NCBI RefSeq assembly: GCF_000219625.1 | Contig: NC_018209.1 | Coordinates: forward strand, 248,001 to 312,000 | Origin: Zymoseptoria tritici IPO323 | Taxonomy: Eukaryota > Ascomycota > Dothideomycetes > Mycosphaerellales > Mycosphaerellaceae | Direction of reading: 5' to 3' | DNA length: 64,000 bases | Shown: positions 60,990-64,000 of the stretch, piece by piece | Numbering within the stretch: the first letter of the stretch is position 1 | Layout of the letters: every line of letters begins with the position of its first letter | Made by a program: the position numbers and the translations under genes | Notes under the pieces: generated by a model | What the model was told of the DNA's origin: nothing | Databases searched by the model: none | The model's input: the letters and a program-made list of their open reading frames with translations, nothing else

Positions 60990-62245
60990 GCGGTTCTTCA
61001 CGATGGGCAGCTTGCGTATGATCCACTGATCCTGGATGGCACGGTCGAAGGATCCATGATATCCTTTCAGCGCCAGATGGCAGAGATTCTGGCCAGCATC
61101 AGATTTGAGTGGACCTTCGAGGACCCCGAGGCATTCTTTTGATCATGCGTGCCTTCCTCCGCGTGAATGCGGGTAATGTCGTCGATACAGCCGGTAAAAC
61201 AGTCTTCATGTCCATCATTGTTGTCCTGTGATCTTTCGGCGGTCTCGGGTATTCATTGTGGTCCACGTGCTTCAAGAGGAGTTGCATGATGGATGGAGAC
61301 ACCTCGGGCAAAGCTACAACATCTGCCATGTCCAGCCGCTTTGGTATGGGCCAGGCCCAGCAATGGTGAGTACTAGGCTGCAAAGAGCCTTGCGTGGACC
61401 GCTGTGGCCTTCACATGCCGCGTGGTAGACTCGATTCGGCCTCTCTGGTTCATGACTTTTATTGCTTCTCCAGATCGGAGTTGTCAGAGTCGTCTGGCCG
61501 TAGGGCTAGCCGCGCTCCAACCAGACCTGCCGAAACTGTCTATTGAAGCATAACCTCACGCCACGGAAACATAGGACCAACCCTAGCGAATTTAACCCGT
61601 ACCCCGGCCAATGCCGGTGTTCTAGCCGCTGGAAAGTTAAAAGCTCCTTCTTCTTTCGATCAGTTTATGCATGCAGGTATACTAGCGTGTTTGATGTAGA
61701 TATGGGAACCAATCTGTTCTACTTTTGATTCCTCCGATATACAATCGTACCTTGGTATCGGTATTGTTTCGACATGCCGTGTACCACTGAACCTGTTCTC
61801 ACGATCCGGAATGCTCGTTCCGTGCTGAGACAAAGATTTGCAAACGTCGCAAAGTCCAGACCATCGGAGAATAAATTCCATCGTGGTGAATGTCTCACAT
61901 ATAATGTTCCAGGCTTGCAGAATCTAAAGCTGAGAAAAGGCCAGATCGGCCAAGACCGACCGCCACGACCGCCTCTTTTGAACGGAAGCAGTAATTGTGG
62001 CATGGCATATATTGATTAAGCGTAGATCGACCATTTGTCTGGGAGTGGTGGTTGTCTCACTTTCATCCTCTTTTTCCAGGTTCTGGATGTATGGAGGCGT
62101 TTTTACAAGGTCAGAAACTTTCTCCTCCAATCGAATTGCACATGCGTGGTCCAGCCGACGGGTTCTGTTGAAGCTCGTTTATTCGAAGCAGCCGATATTG
62201 GATACCACCTGGCATCCATCGCTAGGACTTTAGGCGAAGGAATTG

Positions 62246-62255
62246 GGTATATAGG
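62246..62255 (+). promoter_or_regulatory. TATA-like element for the GH12 gene
   Basis: aattgGGTATATAGGgtcag lies 181 bp upstream of ATG 62436, which leaves room for a leader of about 150 bases. Motif reading only. Confidence 0.45.
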
Positions 62256-62328
62256 GTCAGTGGAAACTCCAACGGTGGTACCGATAGTTTTCACTTCACC
62301 ATCGTCAAGCAACTACATACCAAGCATC

Positions 62329-62430
62329 ACTCCAACATACCAATCACCAATCCAATATACCAATTGCCTCTTCACCATCCGGCACCTCTCCAACATACCT
62401 ATCACCTCACCAACATACCAATCAACTCTT
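62329..62430 (+). repeat. Short imperfect tandem repeats in the GH12 leader
   Basis: Variants of the unit ccaacataccaatca recur at about 62331, 62345, 62392 and 62410, with related fragments (ccaatataccaattg) between. They lie just before ATG 62436 and are almost free of G, so the leader would be unstructured. Confidence 0.7.
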
Positions 62431-62435
62431 CAACA

Positions 62436-63176
62436 ATGTTCGCCACAAAACTCAACGTCTTGCTTCTTGCAGGCCTCGCCATGGCAGCTCCAGCCAGCAG
62501 AGCAGCACCAACCAACATGTGCACAAATCAAGAAGGCTACTCCAACAGCGGATACCGCGTACAAAACAACCTCTGGGGCAAGGACGCCGCAACCAGCGGA
62601 TCGCAATGCAGCGCCGTCAACAGCATCTCCTCAGGCGGCGTCGTATGGTCCACAACCTGGGAATGGTACGGCGGCCAAAACAACGTCAAGAGCTACGCCT
62701 TCTCCGCCCTCGAAGGCTTCACCAAGAAACCCGTCTCGCAAATCAACTCCATGCCCTCCACGGCAGCCTGGTCCATGAACAACCCCGCCGCCCGCTGCAA
62801 TGTGGCGTACGATCTCTTCACGGCGGCGGATCCCAACCATGCGACCTATACCGGGGACTACGAGCTCATGGTCTGGCTCGCTCGGTACAATGGTGTCGGT
62901 CCCATCGGAAGCAAGAAGTACTCGGTCAACATTGGCGGCATCAACTGGGACCTGTACTACGGCCTCAACGGCCCGATGAAGGTGTACAGCTATGTTGCGC
63001 AGAGCACGCAGGCCAACTTCAATGGAGACATCAAGTCGTTCTTCAACCATATGACTTCTGCGGAGGGTTTCCCGGCTTCGAGCCAGAATCTCATCACTTT
63101 CCAATTCGGCACTGAGCCTTTCACTGGTTCCAAGACGACCTTTGATGTTTCCAAATGGACCGCAAAGGTCAACTGA
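62436..63176 (+). CDS. Glycoside hydrolase family 12 endoglucanase/xyloglucanase
   Basis: Single exon, 246 residues from ATG 62436. Residues 1-17 form a signal peptide (MFATKLNVLLLAGLAMAAPA) with a likely cut after the Ala/Pro region. The mature GH12 beta-jelly-roll begins at NMCTNQEGYSNSGYRVQNNL with a conserved Cys pair (MCTNQ/SQCSAV). The nucleophile Glu is in DYELMVWLARYNGVGP (about 142) and the acid/base Glu in TFQFGTEPFTG (about 224). VWSTTWEWYGG and SYAFSALEGF line the cleft. The family cleaves beta-1,4-glucans or xyloglucan of plant cell walls with retention; relatives also act as apoplastic elicitors. There is no carbohydrate-binding module. Length is typical (220-250). Confidence 0.94.
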   Translation: MFATKLNVLLLAGLAMAAPASRAAPTNMCTNQEGYSNSGYRVQNNLWGKDAATSGSQCSAVNSISSGGVVWSTTWEWYGGQNNVKSYAFSALEGFTKKPVSQINSMPSTAAWSMNNPAARCNVAYDLFTAADPNHATYTGDYELMVWLARYNGVGPIGSKKYSVNIGGINWDLYYGLNGPMKVYSYVAQSTQANFNGDIKSFFNHMTSAEGFPASSQNLITFQFGTEPFTGSKTTFDVSKWTAKVN

Positions 63177-63563
63177 GTGGAGTCGACGGCATGGCCATCG
63201 CTGCGGGCAGGGTCGGTCATCGGGTAAAGTGCTGGTCGAGCGGACGTGAACGGTCGGATTTGGTGGACCAGATTGCAGATTAGCATAGCGAGTAACGAAT
63301 AACGAACTTCTCTTGTCATTGTCGTCTTTCCGTTGTGTGCTTGATCCAGACCATGTTCCATGTATTGTAAAGGTTCGCAAGGTGTCAAGGGTGTTCAGCG
63401 CAGAGTGGAGAAGATTTGAGAGCGAGTGAGACGGAGCTGATTCCGCCGGCCAAGCGTTTGAACCCTGCCCGCCTCCGCAACTTTTTCAGATCCAAGACGA
63501 TCGCCCGAGTGAACAACACCATCCGCAGTCTCTGATCATTTTCTCATAAGACAGAGCAGCAAG
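63177..63563. other. Intergenic; promoter of SPB1
   Basis: About 390 bp between two plus-strand genes. Nothing recognised beyond flanking UTR and promoter sequence. Confidence 0.4.
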
Positions 63564-64000
63564 ATGGCGATTCAGAAGAAGGTATAGCCATACGAACTCC
63601 TCAGACGTACCCCTCATATACTGACAATCCTCCCCCACAGCACGGCAAAGGTCGTCTCGACAAATACTACTATCTCGCCAAAGAAAAGGGCTACCGTGCC
63701 CGAGCCGCCTTCAAGTTGATCCAGCTCAACAAGAAGTACTCCTTCCTCCAGAACGCAAAATGTCTCATCGATCTGTGCGCCGCGCCCGGATCATGGCTGC
63801 AAGTGGCGGCGGAGATCATGCCACAGAAGTCGCTCATCGTCGGAGTGGACTTGGCTCCCATAAAACCCATCCCGAAGGCGATTACCTTCCAGGGCGACAT
63901 CACAACCGATAAGACGAGAGCGATCATTCGGGGACATCTCAAGACTTGGAAGGCCGACTGTGTCATCCACGACGGTGCGCCCAATGTGGGTACCGCTTGG
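63564..64000 (+). CDS. SPB1: SPB1-like rRNA 2'-O-methyltransferase, N-terminal part (cut by window edge)
   Basis: Exon 1 is only 18 bp (63564-63581, MAIQKK); a 59-bp intron (GTATAG..CACAG) leads to exon 2 at 63641, open to the window end, so about 125 residues are visible. [20 protein letters not shown], then [16 protein letters not shown] and the SAM-binding motif [19 protein letters not shown], followed by [20 protein letters not shown], match the FtsJ domain of Spb1 very closely. Spb1 is a nucleolar enzyme that methylates G2922 in the A-loop of 25S rRNA during 60S assembly. The first ATG followed by a tiny exon is typical for this gene in ascomycetes. The rest (about 700 residues) lies outside. 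Confidence 0.94.

Larger units (their letters stand above)
60990..62435. other. 1.4 kb intergenic; promoter and repeat-rich leader of the GH12 gene
   Basis: No gene is seen between 60990 and 62240. From 62329 the sequence is a run of imperfect short repeats that would form the GH12 leader. Confidence 0.45.

Overview
This window is nuclear DNA of a filamentous ascomycete (Pezizomycotina; a Dothideomycete is my best guess). The signs are many short introns of 50-65 bp with GT-AG ends, fungal-only families (UstYa-like, Cps1, Mkt1, the PPPDE-thioredoxin-PUL fusion, a Golgi GDA1 apyrase), several small or secreted proteins, and GC-moderate gene-dense sequence. Assignments come from reading motifs in the translations; no database search was possible.

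Layout. 1-430 holds the 3' end of an amino-acid permease. 430-4600 is gene-poor, with one small secreted Cys-rich protein and a decayed gene. 4637-11402 is the most interesting block: an MCT-type MFS transporter (-), an intron-rich UstYa-like (DUF3328) gene (-), a secreted repeat protein with six Lys-Arg sites (+), and an alpha/beta hydrolase (-). 12014-14001 is a PiT/PHO89 phosphate permease (-). 14-18 kb is gene-poor except for another small secreted protein. 18.9-23.6 kb carries an acidic unknown protein, an HSL-type esterase and Dus1. 24.7-27.9 kb carries a secreted HExxH metallopeptidase-like protein and a secreted protein of unknown function. 30-39 kb has a ferric reductase and the very long Cps1/DIP2-like protein. 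39.5-42 kb has a paralogue of the acidic protein and a frameshifted galactonate-dehydratase-like gene. 42.5-46.7 kb is a DExH RNA helicase; 47-48.9 kb is a peroxisomal 4CL-like ligase. 48.9-53.6 kb is a tandem array of four membrane RING-finger genes. 54.5-64 kb holds a PPPDE-thioredoxin-PUL protein, GDA1, Mkt1, a GH12 glucanase and the 5' part of SPB1.

How genes may work together. The main candidate for an undescribed system is the 4.6-11.4 kb block. The 210-residue repeat protein at 8801-9791 has a signal peptide, six KR sites each followed by Asp, and six Tyr-containing segments, most of the form Y-x-x-x-[RN]-[IF]-F. It faces a UstYa-like gene with both HxxHC motifs, with an MFS transporter beyond. 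That is the logic of dikaritin (ustiloxin/phomopsin/asperipin-type) ribosomal peptides: Kex2 cutting, Tyr cross-linking by UstYa-type oxidases, and export. Nearly every repeat is its own phase-1 exon, and the three N-terminal repeats sit on a 167-bp tandem unit that includes the intron, so the peptide family seems to have grown by copying exon-intron modules.
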